Part shown: positions 28,715 to 40,133 of the stretch, piece after piece | Numbering within the stretch: the stretch's first letter is position 1 | How the letters are laid out: every line of letters begins with the position of its first letter | Assembly: GCF_023159225.1 (NCBI RefSeq) | Contig: NC_063181.1 | Span: 4,795,606-4,859,605 of the forward strand | Source: Perognathus longimembris pacificus | Lineage: Eukaryota; Chordata; Mammalia; Rodentia; Heteromyidae | Reading direction: 5' to 3' | DNA: 64,000 nucleotides | Made by a program: the position numbers and the translations under genes | The notes under the pieces: model-generated | Told to the model about the DNA's origin: nothing | The model's database searches: none | Seen by the model: the letters and a program-made list of their open reading frames with translations, nothing else

Positions 28715-28943
28715 AGTGGGGTGTCAGTGGCTCAAGGCTACAATCCTAGATACTGAGAAGGCTGAGGAGATCTTTGGATTGAGGTTCAAAGCCAGCCCAG
28801 GCAGGAAGTCTGTGATATTCTTATCTCCAATTAACCACTAAAAATCCAGAAGTGGAGCTGTAGCCCAAGTGGTAGAGTGCTAGCCTTGAGCACAAAAGCT
28901 CAGGGACAGTGACCAGGCCCTGAGTTCAAGCCCCAGGATGGCA
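28715..28943 (+). repeat. B1-dimer SINE with CA-rich tail
   Basis: Full dimer ending ttcaagccccaggatggc, followed by catgcacacacacatacac. Confidence 0.86.
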
Positions 28944-28969
28944 CATGCACACACACATACACATAACAA

Positions 28970-29085
28970 TTTAGATATGGTAGTACAGACTTGTAATCTC
29001 AGAATTTAGAGGATGGAGGCAGGAGAATCACTTCATTTGAGGCCGTCTGGGTTACATAGTATCAGCACCCCGTTTTTCAGACAGG
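28970..29085 (+). repeat. B1 monomer SINE
   Basis: Diverged: agacttgtaatctcagaatt, ggaggcaggagaatcac. Confidence 0.65.
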
Positions 29086-29849
29086 CATGCATGTAAAATG
29101 AAAAGTGTAACCCCTCTGCTTAGACCAAATGTTCTTACAAGAAATTAACAACGAGCTTTGTGGTGAGCGGTGAGCTAGTAGATTTTGAGTCACAATTTCC
29201 GGAGAGTTACTAATACGTTTGTATATAGTATAGATGTGCTTTTAAGGGGCCAGCTAATACAGTCTGGTGAGATACCATGAAGTAGAGGTATTAACAGTTT
29301 ATGACGGCTGCCAACTTGATTGAGCTCTAGGCCCAAGGAAGCCAGGAAGCCCTGTGAGTTTAAAAAGTTGCTGCAGCATGGGACTCTGTGATGGTCTGGA
29401 GCAGGTTTAAACACGAAGCACTGGAAGTGGGCCTGAGTCTAGCTGACATAGCTGCTCTTGAGCGTTAGGCAGAATAGGAGGAGAGACTCTTGGTTCCTTT
29501 AGTGTTTGTTATATAAGTGACCATGAGTGAGAACGTTTCCTCACATAGAATACTTTATGACAGATATGGCATTGACATAGAGCCAAGGCTATTTGGGAAA
29601 TGAGTACGACTCCAGCTAGTGCAGATCCTTTCCTTAGAGACTTGGCAGTGGAGATAAGGTGAACAGAAACTGTTTCATACTTTGGATCCAACAAATATAA
29701 GAATAGGAAAAGAAGGCAAGCTGGCACTGGTGGAAGGCTGCATCTAGGAGCAGTAAACAGCCACTGACTTAATTTTTTTCCACGCAGGACATTTTACCTG
29801 AGCACAACCACAGTCCATGGTGGTTTTTGTGGCTCTCCCCCCCACACAC
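29086..29849. other. Intron 1, unique sequence
   Basis: Nothing recognised. Confidence 0.4.
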
Positions 29850-30002
29850 ACTTAATATAAGCTTTAACTACCGTGTAGCTTGTATCAGTACTTCATTCAT
29901 TTTTGTTGAAATAATATTCCATTCTGTGAACATACCTCATTTATCCATTATTTACTTGATGAGCATTTGGTTTTTTTGTTGTTGTTGTCGTTGTTGGTTT
30001 TT

Positions 30003-30180
30003 TTTTTGCTTGAACTCAGGGCCTGGGTGTTGTCCCTGAGCTTCTTTTGCTCAAGGCTAGCACTCTACCACTTGCACCACAGTGCAACTTCCAGATTTTT
30101 CTGTTTATGTACTGAGGAATCAAACCTAAGGCTTCATGTGTGCTAGGCAAGTACTCTACCACTAAGCCACATTCCCAGCC
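30003..30180 (-). repeat. ID-dimer SINE inside the fossil L1
   Basis: Antisense copy; cttgaactcagggcctggg to cacattcccagcctg. L1 text continues on both sides. Confidence 0.85.
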
Positions 30181-30644
30181 TGGGTTGTTTCTTTTATCTA
30201 AACATATGGCATGTTATTTTATAAATAATGGTGCTGTGAACATTGTATATGAGTTTGTACATGGACATAGGTTGTCACTTCTCTTAGCTGTATACTTAGG
30301 TGTGGAGTTGCTGGTTCATATGTAACTCTGCTTAACCTATCATGAAGGACCTGCTGGACTGTCTCCAGAGTGAGGGCACAAGTTTCTGTTCCTGTTAGTA
30401 ATGTGTTAGGGTTCTGGTTTTCCATGTCCTTGCCAACATTTACTACTGTTTGACTATAGTTAACTTAGTGGGTATGCAGTGGAGTTCTGTGGTTTTGGTT
30501 TGCATTTCTCTAATGACTAACGATGTTGAACATCTTTTCTTGTGCTTACTGGGCAGTACAACCATTTTTGGGGAATCTATTCTGATTCTTTGTCCATTTG
30601 AAAATTGGGTTGTTTTGCCTTATTGTGTGTTGTGTGTGTGTTTA

Positions 30645-30870
30645 TGAGTGCTGGTCCTCTTGAATACCAGTCCTGCACTGTTGTGCTCAAGGAACTCTAC
30701 CACTGGAGCCACAACTCCACTGCCGGCTTTTGGGTGGTTAATTGGAGATTAGATTCTCATGGACTTTCCTGCTGGGCTGGCTTCTGCCCAGGCTGCCTTC
30801 AAACCGCTATCCTCACATCTCAGCCTCCTGAGTAGCCAGAATTATAGACATGAGCCACTGGTACCCGACT
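30645..30870 (-). repeat. B1-dimer SINE inside the fossil L1
   Basis: Antisense dimer with gcctgccttcaaaccg and gagccactggtacccgac. A short TG run precedes its 3' end. Confidence 0.82.
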
Positions 30871-30901
30871 TCATTTGCCTTTTTGTCATTGAAGTATAAG
30901 C

Positions 30902-31013
30902 CATCCATCCATCCATCCATCCATCCATCTATCCATCCATCCATCCATCTATCCATCCATCCACCCACTCATCCACCCATCCATCCACCCATGCACCCAC
31001 CCATCCATCCATG
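30902..31013. repeat. (CCAT)n microsatellite
   Basis: About 28 CCAT/CCAC units ending at the 3' end of the next minus-strand SINE. Confidence 0.95.
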
Positions 31014-31240
31014 TCTTAGGGCTTGAACTCTAGGCCTAGGCGCTGTATCTGAGCTCCTTTTGCTCAAGGCTGACGATCTACTACTTTGAACAACAGCTCC
31101 ATTTCTGGCCTTTTCTGTGATTAGTTGGAGATAAGGATCTTGCTGACTTTGCTCTGCTGGCTGGTTTAGAACTGCGATCTTCAGATCTCAGCCTCCTGAG
31201 GAGCTAGGATTATAAGCATGAGCCACCAGGGCCTAGTTAA
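31014..31240 (-). repeat. B1-dimer SINE
   Basis: Antisense dimer from agggcttgaactctaggcct to gagccaccagggcctag. Confidence 0.84.
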
Positions 31241-31522
31241 GTTATTTGTTTTTGATTTGCAGTTATGATTTGCATGTACATTTAATTCTCCATATTGCCC
31301 TTTTCTTCTTTTTAAAGCTACCTATGACATGCAAGAGTTTTTGACTTTGAAGAAGCTTTTTTTTTGTTCTTGCTTGCACTTTTGTGTTATGCCTGAAAAA
31401 ATCACCTAACTGAAGGTTTTTAGGTGGTTGTTCAAATGTTTTTTTTTTAAAATAAGAGATTCAAAGTTTTTAGCCTTTACGTTTAGTCTTATATATAGAT
31501 CATTTATCTCTTTGGAATTTTT

Positions 31523-31655
31523 TGAGACAAGATCTCTTTTTATAAAACACAGTGACCTCAAACATGTAATATAGCCCAGACTATCCTTTAATTGTCAGTT
31601 TTCCTGCCTCCTTTTCTCAAGTGTTAGGATTGTAGATGTGCACCACCAAGCCTGC
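31523..31655 (-). repeat. B1 monomer SINE inside the fossil L1
   Basis: Diverged: gagacaagatctctttt, tatagcccagactatcc, gcaccaccaagcctgcc. Confidence 0.65.
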
Positions 31656-32003
31656 CTTTGTAGAGTCTTTTTCCTTCCAGCCTCTGGTAGTTAATTTTTG
31701 GGTGTGATATGAGTTCAGGTCCCTCTTCATTTATTTTGTATGATGGTAGCCACTTGCAGTTGCCACTTAGCTACTGCTCAAGCTCCAGCCTGATAGATTG
31801 GGAGGGTCTGGGGTCTTTCAACTTATGAACATAAAATGCCTTCACATTTATTTAAATCTTTGCTTTCAATCTTCAAAGCAGATTTAAATCTGCTTTCTTT
31901 CAGTGTTTTGGAATTTTCAGTGTAGAACTGTCCCATTTCTTTTCAGTGTATTCCTAAAGTATTTAAAAATATTTTCATTGCTATTATAAATGAAATGTTC
32001 TTT

Positions 32004-32243
32004 TTTTCCCCAGTCCTGGGGCTTGAATTCAGTGCCTGACCCCTGTTCCTGAGCCTCTTTGTACTTAAGGCTAGCTCTACTACTTTGAGCTATAGTGCCA
32101 CTTCTAGCTTTTTCTGGGTAGTTTATTGCAGATAAGAGTCTCACAGACTTTTCTGCCTATGCTGTCTTTGAACCATGGTCTTTACTTAGCTCTCAGCCTC
32201 CTGAGTAGCTAGCATTGTAAGTGTGAACCAGTGGTGCCCAGTT
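32004..32243 (-). repeat. B1-dimer SINE inside the fossil L1
   Basis: Antisense dimer: ccagtcctggggcttgaatt, ggagataagagtctcacaga-like linker, left monomer ending tggtgcccag. Confidence 0.85.
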
Positions 32244-32717
32244 GAAATTATCTTCTTAATTTCATTTCCAGATTTTCATTGATGGTGTATTGGGACACAG
32301 TTGATTTTTGTTATCTTGTACATTATTTTTGTGTATTTCCTACAGTCTTGCAGAATGTTTCTTCTAATAATTTTGTAGCGAGTTCTGTAGGATTTTCTGC
32401 ATACCACAGTGATGCTATCTGCAAATAGAAACAGTTGCTTGACTAGAATGTCTAGGATGGTTTTGAGTAGAGGCTGGCAGTAAGCAACTTTGTCTTCCTC
32501 TGCCTTCTTCACGATGAAGTGAGAGGCTGTGGTGCTTTTTGTGTAGATACCCTTTATTAGGTTGAGAAAATTCTCTTCCATTCTTACTGCCTTGAGTGTT
32601 CATGAAAGAGAGTTCGACTTTTTTTTTAACTGCTCAAGTGTGCTAGATCTTCACGAAAATGCTTTTTCCAAAATTAATTACTTCTTAAATGGTGGTTTTC
32701 TTTTTTTCAATCTGCAG

Positions 32718-32811
32718 AAATGGATTTGCATACCAAATGTGTGGTGGACGTGGATGCCAACAAGGTCATTCTTAATCCTGTAAACACGAATCTTTCCAAA
32801 GGGGATGCCCG
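32718..32811 (+). CDS. KIF13B: KIF13B exon 2 (residues 19-50, motor domain)
   Basis: This 94-nt exon follows a TCTGCAG acceptor and ends at CCG|GTAAGT. Joined to the last base of exon 1 it reads E-MDLHTKCVVDVDANKVIL then NPVNTNLSKGDA, and leaves two bases of an Arg codon. These residues form the early beta-sheet and loop of the kinesin-3 motor, and the wording VDVDANKVILNP is characteristic of KIF13B rather than KIF13A. Intron 1 before it is about 16.2 kb. A fossil antisense L1 ends roughly 100 bases upstream of the acceptor. Confidence 0.96.
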
Positions 32812-33014
32812 GTAAGTTGAGAAAGTGTTGTGTTCAATGGATTTTTAAGTTACTCAAAGCACCAGTGCCTACCAAATTAAATTTACTTTAACAAAGATGT
32901 ATTGTTTACTGCAGAGGCCTATTTCTGTCTTCTACAAGTTTAGTCAGGTGGAAGAGATGAGGTCTATAGGATGGGATGGGTAAGTGCCAGAATGATTATT
33001 CTAGACAGAGAGGA

Positions 33015-33097
33015 GTGAATGCTGGCTTTAAACTATGATCCTCAGACCCAAGCCTCCTGAGTAGCTAGGATTACAGACATGAGCCCCGGCGCTCAAC
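33015..33097 (-). repeat. B1-dimer left monomer
   Basis: Antisense 7SL-like part only (aagcctcctgagtagctagg). Confidence 0.7.
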
Positions 33098-33180
33098 GTG
33101 AGTGCATTTCTTTTTGGACAGTATTTCCCCTGCCCTTGCTTTCTCTCAGTTTTTCCTTCCCCACCCGCAAGTTATATAGT
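33098..33180 (-). repeat. L1 3'-end-like fragment
   Basis: The text tttctttttggacagtat, ctctcagtttttccttcc resembles 12585-12660. Confidence 0.5.
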
Positions 33181-33210
33181 TCTAGTGTCTAGAGAGTACT
33201 ACTGCTGTAT

Positions 33211-33239
33211 CTCTCTCTCTCTCTCTCTCTCTCCCTGTC

Positions 33240-33270
<31 letters not shown>

Positions 33271-33272
33271 TT
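33211..33272. repeat. (CT)n / (CTGT)n microsatellite
   Basis: CT array with an internal CTGT array, at the 3' end of a minus-strand B1. Confidence 0.93.
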
Positions 33273-33274
33273 TA

Positions 33275-33398
33275 GATAGGCTTTCACTTATGTACTTCAG
33301 GCTAGACTTGAACTTGGTATATGTAGCCCATGTTCACCTAGAACTTGTGCTCCTCAGTTTCCTGAGTGTTGCTATTTCAGATGTGCACCACCATGCCT
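33275..33398 (-). repeat. B1 monomer SINE
   Basis: Antisense B1 with tacttcaggctagacttgaa and atgtgcaccaccatgcc. Confidence 0.68.
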
Positions 33399-33459
33399 GT
33401 ATTTTGTAAGACAGTGACAAGTTTTGAGTATTATGATTAATGGTTGTCAGCGTCTTCCA

Positions 33460-33705
33460 TTTCATTTATCCTTTCAGCAATTGCTGAACCTTTGGCATGT
33501 TCCACTTCCCGTGGCTTTTTGAATAATCCTACTTATGTTCAAGTCTTTGTGTGGACATATGTTCTCATTTCTCCTAGGTAGCTATCTAGGCATGGAATTT
33601 CTGGGTCCTGTGGAAACTTCTATGCCTAGCATTTGAGGAACTGCCAGTTTGCCAAGCCCCCTGCACCATTTTGGTTTCCCACCAGCAATGTGGGAGGGCT
33701 TGGAT
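33460..33705 (-). repeat. Old L1 fragment
   Basis: Antisense: tttgtgtggacatatgttct, ggcatggaatttctgggtcc, tttgaggaactgccagtttg. Confidence 0.7.
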
Positions 33706-34206
33706 TTCTTTGGCTTGTTTTTTAAAGAACTGCTTTTTGCCATAAGGATGGTGGTGGTACCGCAGATTAATTGGAGAGTGCATGTTCTGCCTGAAGGTAC
33801 GCAAATTGCAATGAAAAAGAAAACAAAACATTGTGCTGTCCAAACAAAACAAGATTGGCCAACTTCATTCAGCCCTTGGCTGCATACTTCTATCTGGGTT
33901 CTGGCAAACTGGTCCAGTTGCTTTTCTAAGCAACTAAGCAGGACTTCCTTGAAGAGGATCGAAAGATGTTCAAGGGCCAGAGGTGTGGACTAACAAGCAC
34001 AATGCCCTGCATTTAAATCCCAGTACTGGTCAAAATGATAAAGAATATACTGTTCAAAAGAATAGAACATTTCTGTAACTGTTTCTTGGTTTAATCATTA
34101 CCTATTCAATTTACACCTTCCTGATCTGCCTCCCAATTTTAACCATTTTTTTTCAGCACAATTAACTGCTTTCTTGAATTTGACCATTATTTATTTATTT
34201 ATTTTT
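33706..34206. other. Intron 2, unique sequence
   Basis: Nothing firmly recognised. A short ID-like piece may lie near 33985-34035. Confidence 0.4.
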
Positions 34207-34396
34207 GTCAGTCCTGGGGCTTGAACTCAGGGCCTGAGCACTGTCCCTGGCTTCTTTCTGCTCAAAGCTAGAACTCTACCACTTGAGGCATAGTGCCACT
34301 TCTAGCCTTTTGTGTATATGTGGTGCTAAGGAATCCAACCCAGGACTTCATCCATGCTAGACAAGCACTCTAGCACTAGATCACATTCCTAGCCCC
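34207..34396 (-). repeat. ID-dimer SINE
   Basis: Antisense, moderately diverged; gtcagtcctggggcttgaac to cacattcctagcccc. Confidence 0.86.
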
Positions 34397-34425
34397 TGAC
34401 TTTTTATTTTTGCTCTGTATTCTTT

Positions 34426-34670
34426 TTTTTTTTCTTTTCTTTTGCCATTCCTGGGGCTTGAACTCAGGGCCTGGTCAGTGTCACTGAGCTGCTTTTGCTC
34501 AAGGATAGTGCTCTACCACTTGAGCCATAGTGCCACTTCTGGGTTCTTCTGAGTAGTTTATTGGAGATAAGAGTCTCATCACGGACTTTCCTGCCTGGCT
34601 GGCTTCAAACCACGATCTCAGCCTCTTGAGTAGCTAGGATTACAGGTGTGAACCACCAACACCTAGCTTA
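34426..34670 (-). mobile_element. B1-dimer SINE with TSD
   Basis: Full antisense dimer. The TSD ctctgtattcttt is perfect (34413-34425 and 34671-34683). Confidence 0.9.
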
Positions 34671-34683
34671 CTCTGTATTCTTT

Positions 34684-35202
34684 ACATTTTTACTGTGTAT
34701 TATCAGTTTATAAAGTGTTATATGTACTTGAATGTCTTTTTCTACTAAAAAACCAGATAGGTGACTCAAAAAAGTTGGCTATCCATATGAAGGAATAATG
34801 ATTTTTAAGGAGATAAACAGGAGATAAAACTTAGCCTTTTATCAAAACCCTAGTCCCTCCCCTGCCCCCCCCCTTAAAAAACCAAAAACAGAACAAATGC
34901 TTTTCCTCTCTCACCTCGTATTGGCAGTGAAGTCCCAGTGGCCAGTGTGACTGTGGGAATTGTTTCAGTCTTTAAAGAGACAAGACAGTAGGCTGCACCT
35001 CTTCTGAGATGCGTGGAGCCCAAAAAGGAAAGATGTCCTTGAGTGTAAACCTCACCTTTCAATCTGCCGGCCAGTTCATTCAGTTTCTTCTGTAGCTCTC
35101 TGCTCACTGTCCCAAGTGTGCAGTGTGTGCAGGTCTGTGTGTACCTGTGTGAGTATTAACATGCATGGCATTTGTATGTGAAGTTGAAGCTTCTCCTGGG
35201 AT
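34684..35202. other. Intron 2, unique sequence
   Basis: Nothing recognised. Confidence 0.4.
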
Positions 35203-35217
35203 TAAATGTCAGATCTT

Positions 35218-35421
35218 TTTTTTTTTTTTTGCCAGTCCTGGGCCTTGGACTCAGGGCCTGAGCACTGTCCCTGGCTTCTTCCCGCTCAAGGCTAGCACCC
35301 TGCCACTTGAGCCACAGTGCCACTTCTGGCCATTTTCTGCATATGTGGTGCTGGGGAATCGAACCCAGGGCCTCATGTATATGAGGCAGGCACTCTTGCC
35401 ACTAGGCCATATCCCCAGCCC
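35218..35421 (-). mobile_element. ID-dimer SINE with TSD
   Basis: Full antisense copy with cttcccgctcaag. The TSD taaatgtcagatctt is perfect (35203-35217 and 35422-35436). Confidence 0.94.
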
Positions 35422-35436
35422 TAAATGTCAGATCTT

Positions 35437-37449
35437 AAGGTGGGAGTTTTCGGCACATTTGGAAGGTTTGATTTCAAGATCTTAGTTATCTGGAACCCCG
35501 ATTTCTCCTGTTCTTAGTGTGTGGTGGGAGATTCTTCCACAAGGATCGGCATCACCATAGCAGACACACATAGGTAGGGTTTGGGTTTCTTTGGTTTTCA
35601 TATAGAAATTGGGTACTGCCTTCTCCTTCCTCATGTGCTCATGTTTACCCAAAAGATTAGCAGACAGTGAAGGTTACAGTTATCTCATGAGAAGCACGTC
35701 TGAGATGTTGATCTAAATAAGCCACTTGTAAGCCCATTAGAAATCTCTTTGTTCCTTCTCATTTTGTACTAAATATCAGTTTAGTCAAGCTCATTAGGTA
35801 ATTAATGAATACCTAGTATGAGCAAAGGACACCCGTCCCTTTTTAAACTCTGATCCTGGCAAGTTTGTAGTGGGAACTTGTAAAATACATGCAGAATTAA
35901 GTGAGGATGACTACATAATCCATTTCTCTTGCAAAATATACTGTTACTGCTACTGAGGGGAAGACCTTATGCTGGTAATTTCTTTGAACTATATGAAGTC
36001 ATTTTCCAGCTAATTCCATGTTAGTGAAAAGCATCATTAGGTTCTATTAGATAATGACTTTGGAAGTTTCCACACTGCTATATGGATGTTAATTTAAAGA
36101 AAGATTTTAATTGAAGGAAGTCATGCAAAGTGCAATTATGGTATACACAATAGACCTGTCTGTTCTGTCTGCTGTGAAATGACTGGAATGAGCCCAATCA
36201 TTCTGCCCAAATAAAATCTGCTCCTCTGGAGAATCTTAGGTGGTATGCTTTAATTTCATAAAAAGGCTTTTTTCCAGGGGGCCTGTCTACCATAATTCGT
36301 TGAGGGCTAGACAGAGTGCTGTCTGTGTGCCTAGAGGCTGTGGGTGATTCCTCAGGCCCTCTCCTTTTCAATGATACAGTCAGCTCTGAGCATGTAAGCC
36401 ATGTGGGACTTTTGAATATAGCTGTGAAAATGAATCAGAGTTTAAAAAACTTAAAAAAAAATAAGGTTGGATGTACACACTGCCTACTTAATAGAAGATA
36501 ATCAAATTGCAATAAGTATAAGTTTTGCTGTTTTGCCAGCACAGGCTAGTGGGTTGCTAAAATAAACCGTTGGATAGCTTATTATCAAACAAACCCTCTG
36601 AACAAAAATTATGATGCAGTATTACTATAGAATTTATGATATTTTAGCAGTGTCATTGGATATATAAATAATACCTTGTTCTTGACTTTACTTCTTTTTT
36701 TGGCACAGCAATAAGAAACAATAAACTTTAAAAATAATGCTGCTAGGATATCAACATTTGAGAAAATGAGGACTTTTTGAGTTCTGTGAATATATATAGT
36801 TAGCAAGTCGTAAGTCAAGTAAGTTATAGATAATGGAATTCTATAAATTTTGCCCTGTATTTGCCCTGTATTAGCATAAAATGGTCAGCTAAAGTATGAT
36901 GTTCTAGATAAAATATTGAATCACAAATACAGTTTAGGCAACTACTTTACTGAATATTCAAGGGTTTTTTGTGTGTACTTTGTTTTGTTCTTTGGCCTTC
37001 CTTGTCGTTGGCTTTGTCCTTGGCTTCAATTTCCAGAGTAGCTGGACCTGCAGGTATTAACCTTGCCTAGCTTACTTTCAGTTTTAAAGTTGGAGACAGC
37101 AGTGGTCCTTAAAGAAATAGGACACCAAGAATCCATCCAACCCTCAAGTTGCTGTTTTGACAATACCTTGCGGTGTTTTTCTGATCTACTCAACATCTGA
37201 GCATTGGTAATGTGGCTTGCATCAAGCTGTTAGGATAATCGTTATTAATCTTTAGTTCCATTTAGTAAAGACATTCATTATTTTTGTACACTGTATGTAC
37301 ATGTATATAACACACATATGTTAGTAAAACAAAAAGCAGCAAAGCAAAAGAGCCAGATAGTAGAAGGAATAGATTAATTATTCATTGTTAAGATTTTCAG
37401 ACTCAGAACTGAAATGAAATGGTTCAAGTCTGAGCATTATGGTAGTGTG

Positions 37450-37454
<5 letters not shown>
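35437..37454. other. Intron 2, long unique stretch
   Basis: About 2 kb of AT-rich DNA with no recognised repeat, unusual in this window. No splice-compatible exon of KIF13B is expected here, since exon 2 joins in phase to the microexon. Confidence 0.5.

Positions 37455-37498
<44 letters not shown>
37455..37498. repeat. (TG)n microsatellite
   Basis: About 20 TG units at the 3' end of a minus-strand B1-dimer. Confidence 0.95.
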
Positions 37499-37733
37499 GC
37501 TGGTCCTGGGGCTTGAGCCCAGAGCCTGAGTACCGTCCCTTAACTTTTTTTCTTAAGATTAGTGCTTTACCACTTCGCTCACAGATCACAAATCTACTTT
37601 GGGCTTTTTGCTGGTTAACTGGTGATAAAAGTCCCACAAACTTTCTTGCCTAGGCTGGCTTTGAACTGTAATTCTCAGATCTCAGAGCCTCCTGAGTAGC
37701 CAGGATTACAGGAACAAGCTACCAAGTCCCTGC
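37499..37733 (-). repeat. B1-dimer SINE
   Basis: Diverged antisense dimer with gctggttaactggtgataaa and ctcctgagtagccaggatta. Confidence 0.84.
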
Positions 37734-37745
37734 TTTAACATTGTC

Positions 37746-37993
37746 TTTTTTTTTTTTTTTGCCAGTCCTGGGGCTTGGACTCGGGGCCTGGGCCGTGTCT
37801 CTGAGCCTTTTTATGCTCAAGGCTAGTGCTCTACTACTTGAGCCACAGTGCTACTTGTGGAATTTTTGAGTACTTTATTGGAGATAAGAGTCTCATGGGA
37901 ACTTTTCTGCTGAGGCTGGCTTCAAACTGGGATCCTCAGATCTCAGTCTCATGAGGAGCTAGGATTACAGGCATGAGCCGCCAGGGCTAAGCT
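37746..37993 (-). repeat. B1-dimer SINE
   Basis: Antisense dimer with poly-T, a few bases after the previous one in the same orientation. Confidence 0.85.
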
Positions 37994-38129
37994 GGGATTT
38001 TGTTTTTAAGAATAGCCATCATATGGTAGTACAGATTTCACTTTTGCTTCACATTAATAAAACTTAATTTACATATACTTAAAATAGCAACTTTGCTTTC
38101 CTTTTTCTTTTTTCTTTTTTCTTTTTTTT

Positions 38130-38205
38130 GGTCATGCTGGGGATTGAGCTCGGGGTCTGTACTTGTCTGGGAAGCACTTAACCACTGAACTACACTCTCA
38201 GCCCT
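38130..38205 (-). repeat. ID-type SINE monomer
   Basis: Antisense: gctggggattgagctcgggg, actgaactacactctcagcc, preceded by a CTTTTT-rich tail. Confidence 0.68.
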
Positions 38206-38364
38206 GATGGATGGATCATAATTACTAAAGAGACTCATAGATCTTTGCTTTGAGTGATATTTAAAATAAGTCAATAGTGCTTTTCTAGTTTCAGGAAAGC
38301 AAATATAATTGACATAAAGATCAAGCACGTAAAAGTTATATTTGCCATTTAATTAAAAAACTTC

Positions 38365-38432
38365 AGGGTAGGGATGTAGCTTAGTAGCAAAGCACTTGCC
38401 TAGCAAGTGTAATACCCTGGGTTTGATCCCAA
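38365..38432 (+). repeat. ID-type SINE monomer
   Basis: Reads gggatgtagcttagtagc and ctgggtttgatccc with an (AAAC)n tail. Confidence 0.68.
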
Positions 38433-38439
38433 AAACAAA

Positions 38440-39476
38440 CAAACAAAAAAAGAGACAAAAACAATAATTAAGAAAAGACATCTTTACTATGAAGAACTTC
38501 AAAGATAGGTGACTATAATGAACCTCCTCCGCCTACTTGTCACTCACTGGAAAACCTTTATCTGTGGCTAGTACTGTCCTCTCTGCAGCTCCCCCTTTCC
38601 TTTCTTCTGTATTATTTTGAAGGGAATTCCAGTTATCCACCAGTATCTTAATATTGTTTTTATTATTAAGTATAACCACAATACCACTGCTACCCTCAGT
38701 AGATAACAAGAGTTAGGTAATGAAGAAAGGCTGGGCATCCCTCACCTGACAGTGGGCAGCTTTGTGAGTGCATGCAAGTGGAACATGGAAAAATCCCACA
38801 CCTGGGCTTTGGTGCGTCACAGTCTCCAGCAGGGGCACAAGTAGTGCATGAAACTGCCTTTAGGCAGTTCCAAACGTAGAAGAATTTCTTGTTTAGACCT
38901 GAGTCCCATTTTAGGATATCTCATATTTATAAGTGTCCCAGAATTAAAAATAAAACCCAAAACAAACTCTGAAATCTGAAATAACTTCTGGTTCTATGCC
39001 TTACAGAGTAGGAATACTCAATTTATAGCATTGCATTTTCAGCCACGATTCAGTATCCGATTGTTCATTAATTTTTCCCCCCACAGTTCGTTCTTACTAG
39101 GATCCAAATACCGCCTACATATTGTGATTGGCAGAAGTTTAACACTTACTGGTTCTTCTGTTATTGCAGAAGCTGGCGTGTTTGTTCTATAGATGGATTA
39201 AGAAGTAAATTTGTCACAGGGTTAGATTGTTCTGTTTGGTCTTATTCCAAAGCTTCTTGCTTTCTTTGAAAGTAAGTTTGCTGCCTTGTGTTTAGATTAT
39301 AACAGAGCCTCTACCATAGCTTCTAGAACCTACTATTACGAGGCTCATCCCCAGGCCTGCTCCTGCTTCCTACATGTAATCTGTCATTTGAATCTACAGC
39401 ATTCATTATTTCTACTGATTTAGAAACATTATTTACCTTGGTGACAACTTTTATGAATTTGCCTTTTGCATTATTT
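38440..39476. other. Intron 2, unique sequence
   Basis: Nothing recognised. Confidence 0.45.
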
Positions 39477-39491
39477 CCTAATACCTGTTTT

Positions 39492-39708
39492 TTTATTTTG
39501 TTTCATTTTTTTTTTTTTTGCCAGTCCTGGGGCTTGAACTCAGGGCCTGAGCACTGTCCCTGGCTTCTTTTTGCTCAAGGCTAGCACTCTGCCACTTGAG
39601 CCACAGCGCCACCTCTGGCCTTTTCTGTATATGTGGTGCTGAGGAATCAAACCCAAGGCTTCCTGTATACAAGGCAAGCACTCTACCACTAGGCCATATT
39701 CCCAGCCC
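39492..39708 (-). mobile_element. ID-dimer SINE with TSD
   Basis: Full antisense copy. The TSD cctaatacctgtttt is perfect (39477-39491 and 39709-39723). Confidence 0.93.
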
Positions 39709-39903
39709 CCTAATACCTGTTTTGTAGACCCCAACAGAAGTCCTCTGTGAGCAAAACCGTTGCCTTCTGGGTTGTTCCTCCTGCCTCGTCACTGATCAGT
39801 CCACTGGTGGAGTGACACAGTGCCACATCATTGGACAGACTGTATGCCTTACGGCTGAGCCTACTTCATGACCGATGGTCATTCCAGTAAGTTGTTGCTT
39901 TTG

Positions 39904-40118
39904 TTTTTTTTTTTTTTTTTTTTTTGGTCAGTCCTGGGCCTTGGACTCAGGGCCTGAGCACTGTCCCTGGCTTCTTCCCGCTCAAGGCTAGCACTCTGCC
40001 ACTTGAGCCACAGCGCCGCTTCTGGCCGTTTTCTGTATATGTGGTGCTGGGGAATCGAACCTAGGGCCTCGTGTATCCGAGGCAGGCACTCTTGCCACTA
40101 GGCTATATCCCCAGCCCC
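39904..40118 (-). mobile_element. ID-dimer SINE, young subfamily, with TSD
   Basis: Poly-T of about 25, then a copy nearly identical to 11123-11330 (same gtgtatccgaggcaggc and gcgccgcttctggcc). The TSD aagttgttgcttttg is perfect (39889-39903 and 40119-40133). Confidence 0.95.
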
Positions 40119-40133
40119 AAGTTGTTGCTTTTG

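Larger units (their letters stand above)
29850..32615 (-). repeat. Fossil L1 (ORF2 region), antisense, broken by later SINEs
   Basis: Collinear antisense L1 text runs from ataatattccattctgtgaa (29910) through tggtttgcatttctctaatg (30500), gtgttatgcctgaaaaaatc (31385), gttaatttttgggtgtgat (31690), atttcatttccagattttca (32257) to accctttattaggttgagaa (32550). The order is that of L1 ORF2 read backwards. Five SINEs and a (CCAT)n array interrupt it, so it predates them. Many stops and gaps; no open product. Confidence 0.8.

Noticed and set aside
30902..31013. CRISPR-like array
   Set aside because: Plain (CCAT)n microsatellite in a eukaryotic intron, without spacers.
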